A stretch of DNA of 64,000 bases. Origin: Zoroaster sp. YZ-2022. Its lineage: Eukaryota > Echinodermata > Asteroidea > Forcipulatida > Zoroasteridae. The first letter of the stretch is position 1. Every line of letters begins with the position of its first letter. The notes below the pieces were generated by a model, which did no database searches, had not been told where the DNA came from, and saw nothing but the letters and a program-made list of their open reading frames with translations. A program made the translations under genes and the position numbers. The stretch lies in the NCBI GenBank assembly GCA_029582265.1, contig CM055823.1, positions 16,489,019-16,553,018 of the forward strand, written 5' to 3'. Of this stretch, positions 25,012-37,143 are shown in pieces.

Positions 25012-25576
25012 TTGTAAATCTGTACTATTTGCCTTCAACCCCAATTCAATGTTGGAATGGTCGGACAAGCCGCAGATTACAGTCCAAACCAACATTGAAT
25101 TGAGGGTGAGGGGTTGTTAGCATGGATTGTGATGTATGTACACTGAATGGTTCATTTCCAAGTAGAAAACAAACAAAAAAATCCCCAAAAATCTCATCCA
25201 AGTTATTGTTTTTCACATGGAAAAGAAATCTTATACATGTACCGTATTTGCATGAAATATCACCCATTTGTATTACTTTTCTTAAGTGTAAATACTGATC
25301 TAAATATTTCATTGTTTTGCTTTTACACTTAAAAATCTGCACAATATTTTTCCTCCCTTTGTATACTCATTTTTTACCATCAGTTTAACATACAAATATA
25401 TTTGAGCATTTGGTATGTACAGTACACATGTAAAAAAAAAGGTGTCTATTACTGCAGAGTGAGGGCGCACTTCAATGAAATTGTGAAAAACCCACTGGTG
25501 CTGAAGTGACATTGGGCTCCTAATTACTGTGGTAAAGAAGGGTACTCTCTTACATAACTGGCTGGTAATGAAAGGG

Positions 25577-25917
25577 TTAAGTGAAGTTCGGCCCAACGAC
25601 GTATGTTGTGTGGCATATCCCCGTTGCCCAGTGCTGCTGTGCCATTGATACATCCCATGTAACTGAGCCTAGTGTTATTGAGATTTTATGTTGATATTAA
25701 GAGGTGAGACACTTAGTATTGTTGTACCCGTAAGGAGAAGTTTAATGACCCTTAATTGATAGATGCAAAGAGTAGCAGTATTTTCTTAAGGCAAATGATT
25801 TACCTGGAATTATGCAACACAAAGATGGATTATGTTGTACAACTTGGTGTACATGACTGTATTTGCTGGTTCTAATGTATTTTTTCATTCCCTCCGCCTG
25901 CACAATTTTTCCCAAAC
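25577..25917. other. Host flank right of piggyBac, to the gap
   Basis: TTAA duplication, then unique sequence; nothing else seen. Confidence 0.5.
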
Positions 25918-26417
25918 NNNNNNNNNNNNNNNNNNNNNNNNNNNNNNNNNNNNNNNNNNNNNNNNNNNNNNNNNNNNNNNNNNNNNNNNNNNNNNNNNNN
26001 NNNNNNNNNNNNNNNNNNNNNNNNNNNNNNNNNNNNNNNNNNNNNNNNNNNNNNNNNNNNNNNNNNNNNNNNNNNNNNNNNNNNNNNNNNNNNNNNNNNN
26101 NNNNNNNNNNNNNNNNNNNNNNNNNNNNNNNNNNNNNNNNNNNNNNNNNNNNNNNNNNNNNNNNNNNNNNNNNNNNNNNNNNNNNNNNNNNNNNNNNNNN
26201 NNNNNNNNNNNNNNNNNNNNNNNNNNNNNNNNNNNNNNNNNNNNNNNNNNNNNNNNNNNNNNNNNNNNNNNNNNNNNNNNNNNNNNNNNNNNNNNNNNNN
26301 NNNNNNNNNNNNNNNNNNNNNNNNNNNNNNNNNNNNNNNNNNNNNNNNNNNNNNNNNNNNNNNNNNNNNNNNNNNNNNNNNNNNNNNNNNNNNNNNNNNN
26401 NNNNNNNNNNNNNNNNN
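25918..26417. other. Assembly gap (500 N)
   Basis: A run of exactly 500 N, the size often used for a scaffold gap of unknown length. It lies at the centre of the inverted duplication, so the joining of the two arms is a scaffolding decision and is not shown by sequence. Confidence 0.99.
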
Positions 26418-27395
26418 TAAAAACCCCCACACCGTAAGGGCCCTTGCCCAACCGATGGAAACTAATTTTCCTGTCCCCCTTGATCTGGGTCCTGTCCCCT
26501 TTTGGTGGTGGGCTGCAACAGAAAAAAACAAAGGGGGATTAATCTGGTTTTTGTAAAACAATAAAAGTGCAGGGCACAGGCCAGGGCCCCGGGCAAAAAT
26601 GAAAAAAGGAAAAAAAAAAATATGGCGATTCCATCCACTCCAAAACCTTTTCAAAAATTTTTCTTTAAAGTGGGTTTGAATGTGTTTCAACTTCGCATAA
26701 AAGTTTTAGGGGGGCCTTTTTCAATAAAGGCTATTTTTTGGGGAAGTTGAGACAAGAGGTTTTTCAGCCTGTTAACGTAAACAAGCCCGGCTATGGGTGA
26801 ATGTTTCTATGCTATATCTAAATCAAGCGTTTAATAAAACAAAAAACTTCCCAACAAACTACTAATAATTGAATTTTCCTTGATTTTTGCCCCAGTCCGG
26901 GGTGGGGTTTTGGTCAACCCTTTTAAAGGGATCCTTTTTTAAATTTCATTACTCAACCCCAACGTTGAACGCAAAGTTTTAAACCAGAAAAAAAGGGAAT
27001 TAATTTAAATTTTTAAATTAAAGAGTAACGTTAATTTATTATTCATTTTACTGTGTTTTTGGCCATTTAAGTTAAACAACCCCGGGAATTTGTTCTTCTG
27101 GCTGTCGTCCCGTTACTGTCATCTGACCTGAGCCACGTCGCCTCTCAGCCAAATGCCATCATTTATGTCCGTTTACATGATTGCAACTAAAAAACTGACC
27201 GTTGGGAAGGGGGTGTTAGCACGGGAACCGCAAGTGACGATTTTTTCATAAATTTTAATTTCTTTCCCTGTAAATGGGGGCCCAAAAAACCACTAAAGAC
27301 AGATGGTAAAAGTCCCCGGGGTCGTCAAGGGCTGCCTTCCCCGGCCCCTTTTTTAAGAAAAGGGGCAAAAAAAGGTTTTTTAACCCGGGGACAAA
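26418..27395 (-). pseudogene. Partial piggyBac, right arm, noisy
   Basis: Reverse-complement match to about 22368-23510 of the left arm: the CCTGTTGCAG splice region and the acidic first exon are recognisable but carry many indels and homopolymer expansions. The TTAACCC end is near 27377. Confidence 0.75.
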
Positions 27396-30300
27396 AGGTT
27401 TAAATTAAAAAATTTCAACGAAATACCCCTTTTCCCCCGTTGTCCGAGAACCAATGCCACACATCAGTACACCCAAAACAACAAAACTTTAAACTCTTTA
27501 CTTTCCCATACCAAACAGAGCCTCCCCAAAACCATCACGGTGTTCTTCCAAACTTTCCCCCCAAACCGGCCCCAAAGGGGTTTTGTAACTGCAAAATTAA
27601 ATTTTCAAAGATGTTCCTAAAATCAAAAAATAAAATGGATTATGGATTTTTAGGGATAAATGAAAATAAGCAGGGGTTTTATTTTGATTATAATTATTAA
27701 AAAAAAAGCAACACGAAAGTTTGGCATCCCCCCTGATAAAAATTGGCGGCGGTGAGGGGGAAAAAAAACACAAAAAAAAAATAACTAACGTTCTAAAAAA
27801 AAAACCTCACACGGAATGGCTGATCAAAGTTAGGGGTTGTGAAAGAAGATTTTAGTTTGCTTTTTAAACGAAGAAAAGTTTTCGAGCTAAACCAGAAAAA
27901 TTGTTAATTTGGGAAAAAAGACATGGAAATGTCGACTGTACAAAAAAAGGAAGAAAACGATGAGTTTCTATTTACAAAAGAATGTAATTGAATATTCGCA
28001 CAGGCTTTAATAGCCTTCAATTTTTAATTTTAAAAAAGCCAAACATTAACGTACAAATGAACATCAGAAACAGTATTGAATGATCACAAGTTGAATAAAT
28101 GTACTTTTTAAGATCTAAATCTATGACTGTTTTAAAAAATTTACCGAAAAGTAGAATCCAATGTAATATCTTCACTGATCAGTTTTTTATTTAGTTTAAA
28201 TCAAAAATTAAAAGGGGGTATCACGATCGGGTGGGAAAACCCTTTAGTTTTAGATTAATACGGGCTTAAAAAATAACACCACAAAGGGTAAGGTCAATTG
28301 CTACTGCATAAATGAGACAATTTTCGTCACTGTGTTCATTAAACAGGACACTGATTATTTAAAATCATCGAGGGGGGCCCAAGTTTACCCATGTTATTTT
28401 ATTTTATTTTTTTTTTACATGTTTTGATGTGCACTTTAACCATCCTGCACCCCAAGGGGGGTGGCTAGGGGTTTCATTTTTATTTTACAAGTTCGGGCTT
28501 TACAATCGGGTGTTATGGAAAACCCTAATTCCTTCGCTAAAAGGTAAATTTGTCTTGTTTTAATTTCTTGGGAAATAAAAAAAACCTTTTACAAAGCTAT
28601 TATAACTTTTGGGATAAAATACAGTAAAATTAAAAATTTTTTATTTGAAAGTCGACTCATCAAATTTTCTCAGGGAATAAGGCAGGCAAACTAAAATGTT
28701 ACCCAATTAATCATTTTGGTTTTAAATAAATCTACAAATTTCATCAACATAAATTTTTAAATCCCCCCCAAAAACCTCGTCCCCGGGGTTTTTTGACATT
28801 TTTGGGATCCCAAAAAAATCTTGCATATTTAAATAGGTCTTGTGGGATGGGTTTTGGGGGTATGCCCCAAAATTTCAATAAATGTCGCTTCAGGGGGTTT
28901 CATTATTTCCCATAAACCCAAATGAATCAACATACATACAAGATACATTTTTGGGTTTTCCGGGGGGTCAAATTTTTAAACCCCTTTGAAAAAAAGATTG
29001 GTTTTTTTGGAAAAATTAATATTAAAAATTTTTTTTAAAGCAATATTTAATTCGATGTTGTTATTTTTTTTACAAATACATATGTTTGAGTAGATATCCC
29101 GTTTTTTGATATTTTAAAAAAAGTAGAAATTTTTGTTGACATACAGTTAAGATTGGTGAATGTTAAATTTTTTGGGTTTATTTTATCTTTTAGGGGGACA
29201 TAGTGAGATCACAAAATTATATCCAAAAAAAAAAAAATGTTGCTTAATAAAGCAGTGGTTTTTTTCAAAGTGTACTGAATTGGAAAAAACACTACTTAAA
29301 AAGAAAACACAATAGTAAAGAAACTGACTTTGAAAAAAAGAAATTCATTAAACTTTTTGCCCCAAACCCAATTATGCGGGACGTTGCCCCTTTATTACGT
29401 CATGACATCAGATGTGCTCGGAATAAAAAGTTATTACATAGATCCCAAAAATTTTCCCCAAAAATGAATCAAAACATCCAAAAGTTAATTTAAAGGGTAT
29501 CAAAGTTATGTCAAGATGGATACACGGTTGCATTAAATAATTCCTATGACTTTTAAAATTGGAAACAAACAAAAGGAAAATGGATGTTCAAAAAATAAAA
29601 CCTTTTTTAAAAATCAACAGAAATAAAAACCATTTTGGTTTAATAAATGTGTTTTTTCATAATAAAACAAGATATTTTTGGGTTTTTTTTTAATTGAATT
29701 TTTTTTGTTCATTTGGGGAAATTTTTTTTCCACTTCAAACCCCCCCCTCCCCCCTTTATTGGTTGGTGATGTAATCCCTGATCCGTACGTCGTTAAAGAA
29801 CGATTTCAAACATTTTGTTTGTGTACGTCCTGCTTATGTCAAAAACCCCAAATTCGTATCATTTGTTCCCAAATTTTATTAAAAAATTAATCATACAAGT
29901 TTTTGCAGGCTTGTTCTCCCAGCAAAGGGGTTGTCCTGGTTCCCAAAAACGAGGGACTATGAAAAATTTTGGGGCCAAAAAGTGCGGGTTCGAGGGCAAA
30001 AAAGTTCGGGCTGCTCCCCCCATATGGGTATTTTGGGAAAACTTCAAACGGCCTTCTTGGGGAAATTGGGATGTCAAAAGGGACCCAGACTCAAGACAAC
30101 CCATTTCAACGTAAAAAACCTTTAATCCTTAAAGACAAGCTAAACGACAAAGCGATGTCGTTAAAACGTGTGAAAACAGACAAGCAACTAACGTTAAGTC
30201 AGATCCAACATGTCCGATCCGATATGTTTGATGTATGTACCGTGCGCCGCCATGTTGGGTTTTGACGTCGTTAACAACATTTTACGGCGTAATTCACAAA

Positions 30301-33300
30301 TCAAGGCGCAAAAACATATGCTATAAACGTTAGACTAAAAAAAAAAAAAATTTTTACAACTTTTAAAAAAGAATTCGAGGATGAAACCGTGACTAGATTT
30401 TTCCGGTCGGCGGCACAAGAACACCACAACGGTGCTTTTTTGCGACATTTCGTATTTTGATATTATTTCTCGATTTTTCAACCGAGTTTGGGTCACTAAA
30501 GTGATCGATTTCTTCACAAAGGTAGCAGTTTGGTGAACGAAAATTGAAGTATCACAATTTCATCTGACGACGATTCAGCCATTTAAGTGATATTTTCCAG
30601 CGTGGGAAATATAAGCGAAGGCATGTGGAATGAACCGTGCCCGTTGTTGTATATGTATGTGCTGGCGTCCCCGGCAGGCTGTCGTTCTTTACGACGTCAC
30701 ACATATAGAGACGTTCAGGATGCAGTGTGCAATGGCCCTTTTAGGGCGTGTTAATCAGCGCCGACATCCTCTTCGGAAAATTAGCTCGCTAAAAATCAAT
30801 GAGCTTATTTATTTTTTATCATTAAAAATACCATATTTTAGCATTCCATGGCATTTACGTCTCTATTTCTGTGGTCCTTTTAAAATTAAATTACGTTAAC
30901 CCAATGTTGGGCCTCATATAGGGGCTATAATTGCTGCGTACAACGTTGGGTCAAGTTTGAGTTATTTGACAGTGGTGAGTTTTGACAAAACATAATTTCT
31001 TCGTTAGTTAACATTTCATTCGGTTCGAAAAAATTAATTATGTTTACAGCTGAAAGATGACCAAATGGTTTAAATATTTTAGGGGTAAATACCGGGATCG
31101 TTTTAACAAGTCAAATGTCAGACTGTGATTAAAAGACCATAAACGTAACATGGCTGAATATATTAAGATAATTGAGTTATCAAATTATTCGTTCTTAGGC
31201 CTACCATGACAAATCCAGACTTTTACTAAATAATAGTCCTTAAGCCAGGACTGCGCACGGTTGGCACTAATTTGCCGGTACCACGGGAAAAATCTATCAT
31301 ATGTTTTCTACTTGCATAAAATCTATTTCTTAAATTTTATGTAAAAAGAATATTACATAATTATTTTCCCAACAATGACGTCATTATTGAAAAGGCCCCA
31401 GCTGTGTTGACAATAGCGGTTTCCCTTTTTACACCGAATATCGGAATTGTTCTGATAAAAGACAGTGACATGTTGCAACAAATGTGTGCTGAAACAAAGT
31501 GGTCCTTCAAGATTGCACGAGGAAATGATGAAATTTTTTATCAGTTGGATCATATGAACCAAAACAGTAACGTAAATGGCTTTGATAACAATTGTAATGT
31601 TGATAAAAACAGAGAAAACTGTCCTAAATTCCAGTTCAAGTTTCAAGTTTAGCCCATATAGAAATGTAATCAATTAAAAAATAATATATTAAAAAAATGC
31701 ATTTAAACATAATAATATATTAGCAAAACAAAGGGGTGATCTGCAGAAGAGGCCTACTTCTAAAACGAATATATGGGTCACTAAATGCAGAATAAATTTT
31801 TAAAGTCATGTACCCAAAAACACAAACCCAATAGACATATTTTCATAAAGAGGTGAATCTTGTGAAACTTTGAGTTTGTATACATGGATTTAGGGAAAAT
31901 AAAATTTGAGGCGATGGTTGTGTTTATTCTGATTTTGTTGGTTTATAATGTTTGTTTATGTTGCAGTAGCTTTCAATTATTAAATGGCGTAATAACATGG
32001 GATACATGTCTGTTGGCTAATCGCTAAACAGTCTACAAAAGCTTTATTGAACGAGGCTTACGGACGCAGTCTATAATATTTTGTTGGAATATTAATATTT
32101 TTCACAAAACCTAAAGGCATTAGTTCCTCCCCGGTGGTACTGAAAATTAGCTAGCCCACAGCGGAGAAAACTATAGCCCGCCACGAAACGTGATGTAGTT
32201 GTTTCACCCCAGTGTTGGGTATGTGGGTGCTGTTTGCGGGTGTGCGAACTTTCTTTTATCTTTTTTTGCAAAATATCTCATTAAGTAATAAACAGACACT
32301 TGGGATTGAGGTGGTACTGGTAGATCACAAGACCAATTAACAGACGCGAAAGCAACAAATGTCACTGTGGTGAATTTGCTTTCTTCCATTATACTTCCAA
32401 AGATACTCCAAGACCTCGTCAAAGTTATGGACAGATGTGCGCGAAACTTGGTGGATGGGTTGGGTATGTCAATGCGAGAATGTCGAGCAGAATTTTATGA
32501 AGATCTGAAAGATGGGTTGGGGACCACTTAGGAAAAATTACAAGAGTTTGGGGGAAGACCTGAAGATCTGGATTCCACTGTGGTGACAAACAATCACAAT
32601 TTGTTTGTGCACAAGATACTAAGGTTTCATATACCTCAACAAATCGGGCAAACGTTCATACCCCAGCAACCCCTACGTGAAAAAGATTTTGTTTAAAACC
32701 GCATGGCAGATTTCCCAATCAATCCAGTAATTTCAAAATGTGGAGACCAGAAACCGGGGACTTTATGGTCTAGTGGTGCCGTCAAAAAGGCCCACTTATG
32801 GCACCGGACAAACAGTTTGATGGTCTAACGATTCCCGGGCCACGCGAAATGTATACTCACAAATCCAACACCACGACAGATCGATCAATTGATAGACTTT
32901 GAGGTTCTCCTAACTTCTTCCCTGACGCGCTGATGAGTTATTCTGCACGTCACTAGGCCTGGACCAAGGCGCGTTGGAATGGTCTATGAACCCGCGAGCA
33001 TACCACATACGACGGCCGTTTAATGCTCACCCCCTTAATCATTTTTAGGAGGTAATTTCCAAAATTTAATTTTCGTTATATGTGCACAAGGACCTTATTG
33101 TGAGTAATTTTGTTACTATATTTTCCATTTAACGTGACGGCTTCACATTTAAAAAAATGCTGATTTGCCATCAGTCATGAGATATAAACCATATCTCCTG
33201 ATGACCTATAGCATAAAGAGTCCACATCCATGATTGGGTCAGACTGACCTCGTAACATTTGTCAGTGAGAATCAGATTCCAGGTCACCTAATCTCAATAA

Positions 33301-33438
33301 TGGGTTTGGCAGCTGAAGACCCCTTGTAGGGGTCCAATACTTCGTTCACTTCATGTAATAAATGTCAATAAATATCAAATGAAGTACTATAACATTCATG
33401 TTGTAAGTCGCTATAATTTCGTAGTTTTTTTTCTTCAG
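27396..33438. other. Low-quality mirror of the left-arm upstream flank and first intron
   Basis: Corresponds to about 15814-22360 of the left arm. Frequent base runs (AAAA, CCCC, GGGG) replace the left-arm bases. The signal-peptide exon expected near 28400 cannot be read. Any short reading frame here is unreliable. Confidence 0.75.
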
Positions 33439-33796
33439 ATGACTGTGGTTTAATCGATACTACGTTTCGACTGGAACTATTCATACAGAAAGTTCCATTG
33501 CCCGTCAACCGTCTTGTATTAATATCAACTGTGATTGGGAGATCATAAACCGTGATTCACAGATACTGGTGAGGTGATTCTTAGTCGAAACCGTAGAAGA
33601 TGCCACGACATGGTAGAGTTTGATGGAAGTAATTTAAATGGAGGATGATGGATGGTTTTTTTCAACTTCATGGATCCACCTGAAGCACGAACCATTGTGT
33701 TCAATTCCACGCCAGTGTTTGTGAAGTTCACATCTGAAACATTGTGACGCGTACTGGATTTCGCCTGCAGCTGTTAATAAACTTTCTGGAACATAT
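33439..33796 (+). CDS. Host receptor gene, CUB-domain exon (right arm, corrupted)
   Basis: Same exon as 15454-15813. The acceptor TTCTTCAG and the DCG start are preserved, as are CDWEIINRDSQIL and later segments, but several indels break the frame (for example around 33570-33660). The donor ATGTAAGG is shifted. In view of the poor sequence quality here, the damage may not be biological. Confidence 0.7.
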
Positions 33797-34789
33797 GTAA
33801 GGTATACTACATCTATTATAATTTAAAGGTCGTATCACCCAGAAAAATAGTGCAGTTAGTAGTCCAGCCTGCCCCCTTTTTAGCTGCTACTATTATATTG
33901 TTATTTTAACCTTCCTGGAGACAAAATACATTTTTAACAAAGCGACTGATATTTTTTTGTTTATATGTTGAGTCTGGACGCCCCCCTTCAAACATCCTGG
34001 ATCCACCCCTGAAGATATGTGTAGAGCGCCCTGTACACTGTAAAACGTTAGAAAACATAAGTTGGGTAACGTTATTTCTCCAGAATTGGCTTATTTACTA
34101 CAACTGTTCACATATTTTGCCAAAAATTATCTCGGTACATTGGGCAATGAAACCAACCAAAACCTGTTGATATGTTGGACCAGTGTTGGGCAAAATCGGG
34201 TATAATCATGTTTGCTCAATATTTCTTACAGGTAATGAAATAATTAACCAGAGATATCATGCCACTGGCTTGGAATGTTTTGAGTTTTACATCACGGGTC
34301 AGGAAACAAATGTTCTCACACCACAGTCTGGTGAAGTACGCGATATAACATTATAAGCAAACGTTTTTTACATTAAAGTCCAATCATTACTTGATTAATG
34401 TATTACTACTGGCAATTATTTCATTAGTACATGTTTTTATAAGATAAAATAAATGGATTTCAACCATCTAGCAATGTTTTTAGAAGGAAAACCATTCAAT
34501 GTTATTGGCATTACCTTCGTTTATTATGTTCTTAAATGTAAAAAAAACAATGGGGAATTTCAGTAATCAGAATTGACGAATTGCCCTACCATTCATTACC
34601 CTATAGACCTAAGCATTCAAATCAGATGATCACAACACCATTTTTATCACATTAATGGATCAAAACAAAGGGTTCCAATGTCATTCAAGATTTGAGGTTT
34701 GGCATGGTGGAGTATTGATATTGTATCTCACCTATCAGCTGAGCCAGGCACAGGGTTCTGAAAAGATCCTTATCAGGTAACTCATTATC
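33797..34789. other. Host intron with mirrored MITE (right arm)
   Basis: Contains the MITE equivalent to 14821-15010 at about 34230-34435 and a GGATCC repeat end near 34000. No gene. Confidence 0.6.
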
Positions 34790-35289
34790 TCTACTGATGC
34801 TAAGTGAGTTTGTGGTTCAGGAGAAACAATGGCTTCTTGTGGTCTTCTACGTTTCGATTAATAGTATACTCTTCTCATCGTCAGGAAACTGTCTCCTGAC
34901 GATGATTATAGTTGAGATAAACACAGTTTAATGAGTGAGCGCCTTACAAGCAGCAACTCATAACAGCTCTCCAGTTTTTGTGCTAAGTAAGTGTTTTGTA
35001 GCTACAAGTTTGTCTTCATTTTTATACTAGTGGATTTCTTATTACACCTGGAATCTACTGGACGTTTTATGTGAGTATTTGTACATTTGTATTCTTATAA
35101 TAAGTGAAAAACTGTTGTTTTTTTGTATGTCTGTGCAGTAAAAATTTACTGTTGAGTGTATACACATTTTGGATCTTCATTTTATTTGTGCAGTCAACTC
35201 TGATTTAGATTATAGCCTGTAGCTAGAGATTATAACCTGCAGCTTGACCACAAGCCTTTTGTTTGGATCAACAACTTTGTGATCAGACA

Positions 35290-36936
35290 ATGGAGGTCTA
35301 CATCCTGTTTATTCTACTCCTGCTATCCAGACCATGGTGTCTCAATGACTCATCAGTAGATGGCTACAAGATGCAATCTACAGATTGTTCAACTAAAATC
35401 CGCCATCTTAAATTCTTGAGACGTCCTATATCATACTATGATAATTCATCTGCCACCTTTCACCTGGAACTCTTAATTTCTGGTGACATAAACCCAAACC
35501 CTGGACCTGAAACACTGATCAACACACCCACAAAAGCCACTCAGCTCCATAACATTTCCTACAGCCGTAATGAACTACTCAATCTTCGCAATGCTCCATG
35601 TACTGATGTAGCTTTATCTTATTTAGGATTGAGTCAATTGAACTGTCTTGAATACTTACAATCAACCCAAACATACTGCTGCACACACAGAGGTAAAAAG
35701 CTGGTCGCCGTAGAATGGACAGACTTACACAACTAGCACTCCAACCTTACCCAACCCCCAGCAGTGAACTCAACCACATCAACAAGCGACATTGGCATAA
35801 CTTCAACTCCAAATGTTCACGATGAGTCTAAACTTCAGCTCTGTGTCTTGAATACTCAATCCATATGTAACAAATCGGATGAATTTGTTGACTTTGTACT
35901 TCAAAACAATTTGGATCTTGTTGCCATAACCGAGACATGGTTTAAACCTAATGATGACTTGCCACCCCGTGAGTGTACTCCTGCTGGCTACTCTCTCCAT
36001 CATATCCCCAGACCAATAAAGACCGGTGGAGGGGTTGCACTACTTTAGGTCCAGTTTATCTGTCAGTATGAAAAGTGTTCACATTGACTACCTAACATTT
36101 GAATCTCTGCATGCTGAGGTAACGCAACTCTAGATCTGTTCGCCTTGTTAATATTTATCGACCAGAAAGGGATGTTGATGGTAAACATGTAAACTTCTCC
36201 AGTTTTCTGCAGGAATTTGAAAATTAATTGTCGATTATCTCTTACACCCATCTGACATTATTTTAACCGGCGATTTTTAACATTCATATGGACATTATTT
36301 CAAACAATTATGCAAATCAGTTTAAAGATCTGCTCTCTGCTCATGGACTTATACAGCACATCACAGCACCCACTCATCGGTATGGTCACTGTCTTGACCT
36401 CATGATAACGCGTGAAAATACTTCACCTCTTATCTCGAATATAACTATTCATCCTGGCTTATCTGATCATTATGCAATCATGGTAAATTTGAACCTTAAA
36501 AACCTCCCATACCTACCATTTCTGTAACTACTCGCCACTGGAAAAAGTAAATATTAAAGATTTATGTCATGATATTGAATCTCAACTGGAAAATGTAAAC
36601 CTTGAAGATGGTGAGCTGGATTATTGTGTCAGTCTATTTGAATCTACTGTCCGTAACATCTTGGATGATCATGCCCCGCAAAAAACTCGAACTGTTAAAC
36701 TACAATCTGAATCCCCCTGGTTCAATGATGATATCCGTGCTGCAAGGAAAATCCGCCGTCAACTTGAGCGAAGATGGCGTGACAATGGGAAACTTGGAGT
36801 ACATCGGCAAGAATACTGTAACCAATGTGATATTGTGAAGAACATGATTAACCAGGCAAAAATAACTCACTTCTTGTGGAAGATAGCTCTGGTGATCAGA
36901 AAAAACTCTTTAACATTGTTGAAAGCTGCTTCATAA
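35290..36936 (+). pseudogene. LINE N-terminal region and APE endonuclease (right arm)
   Basis: ATG at 35290 opens the same signal-like segment. The TAG after DLHN (35734-35736) is present as in the left arm. The endonuclease motifs (LNTQS, ITETWF, GGGVALL) are readable, but the frame changes around 36045, 36220, 36275 and 36520. Around 35640 an extra segment changes the sequence after LGLSQ relative to the left arm. Confidence 0.8.
35464..35508 (+). other. 2A-like motif in the LINE (right arm)
   Basis: Encodes LELLISGDINPNPGP, identical to the left-arm copy at 13732-13776, although surrounding sequence differs. Confidence 0.75.
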
Positions 36937-37143
36937 ACCCAAAGCTCCAGTGCTTCCATCTACACACTCCGATCAGGACCTCGCAAATGCTTTTTCAAAC
37001 TTTTTCGTCACAAAAATTGAGAATATCCGTCGTTCTTTTCCCTCAGTACCTGCCATTCTATCACAAACACCATCACGCAAGGATCCACAATGTAGACTGT
37101 CCATGTTTGAGCCTACTAGTGTTACGGAGATCAAGAACTCAAC

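Larger units (their letters stand above)
22368..25576 (+). mobile_element. piggyBac-family DNA transposon (3.2 kb, inactive)
   Basis: It begins CCCTTTCGATCC immediately after TTAA (22364-22367) and ends with AAAGGG immediately before TTAA (25577-25580), the target-site duplication of piggyBac. The 5' region repeats CGTGGGCTCTAAAA. It carries a two-exon transposase gene with degraded 3' part. Only its 5' third is present (mirrored) at 26418-27395 in the right arm, because of the assembly gap. Confidence 0.88.
1..25917 (+). repeat. Left arm of a giant inverted duplication
   Basis: Positions 1 to about 23510 recur in reverse complement at about 26418-49625. Anchors: the integrase start (82 versus 49543), the Polinton end (5648 versus 43977), the LRRNT exon (6980-7106 versus 42516-42642), the LDLa exon (10108-10230 versus 38989-39111), the CUB exon start (15813 versus 33439) and the piggyBac first exons. 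The bases from about 23510 to 25917 have no partner before the N run. The left arm starts inside the Polinton, so the duplication presumably extends beyond the window. The left arm reads cleaner than the right near the centre. Confidence 0.95.

Noticed and set aside
25832..26690. Long reading frames across the N run
   Set aside because: They exist only because N bases contain no stop codons.
29678..30265. Several frames in the right arm at 29.6-30.3 kb
   Set aside because: They lie in the noisy mirrored intron and have no intact counterpart in the clean left arm.
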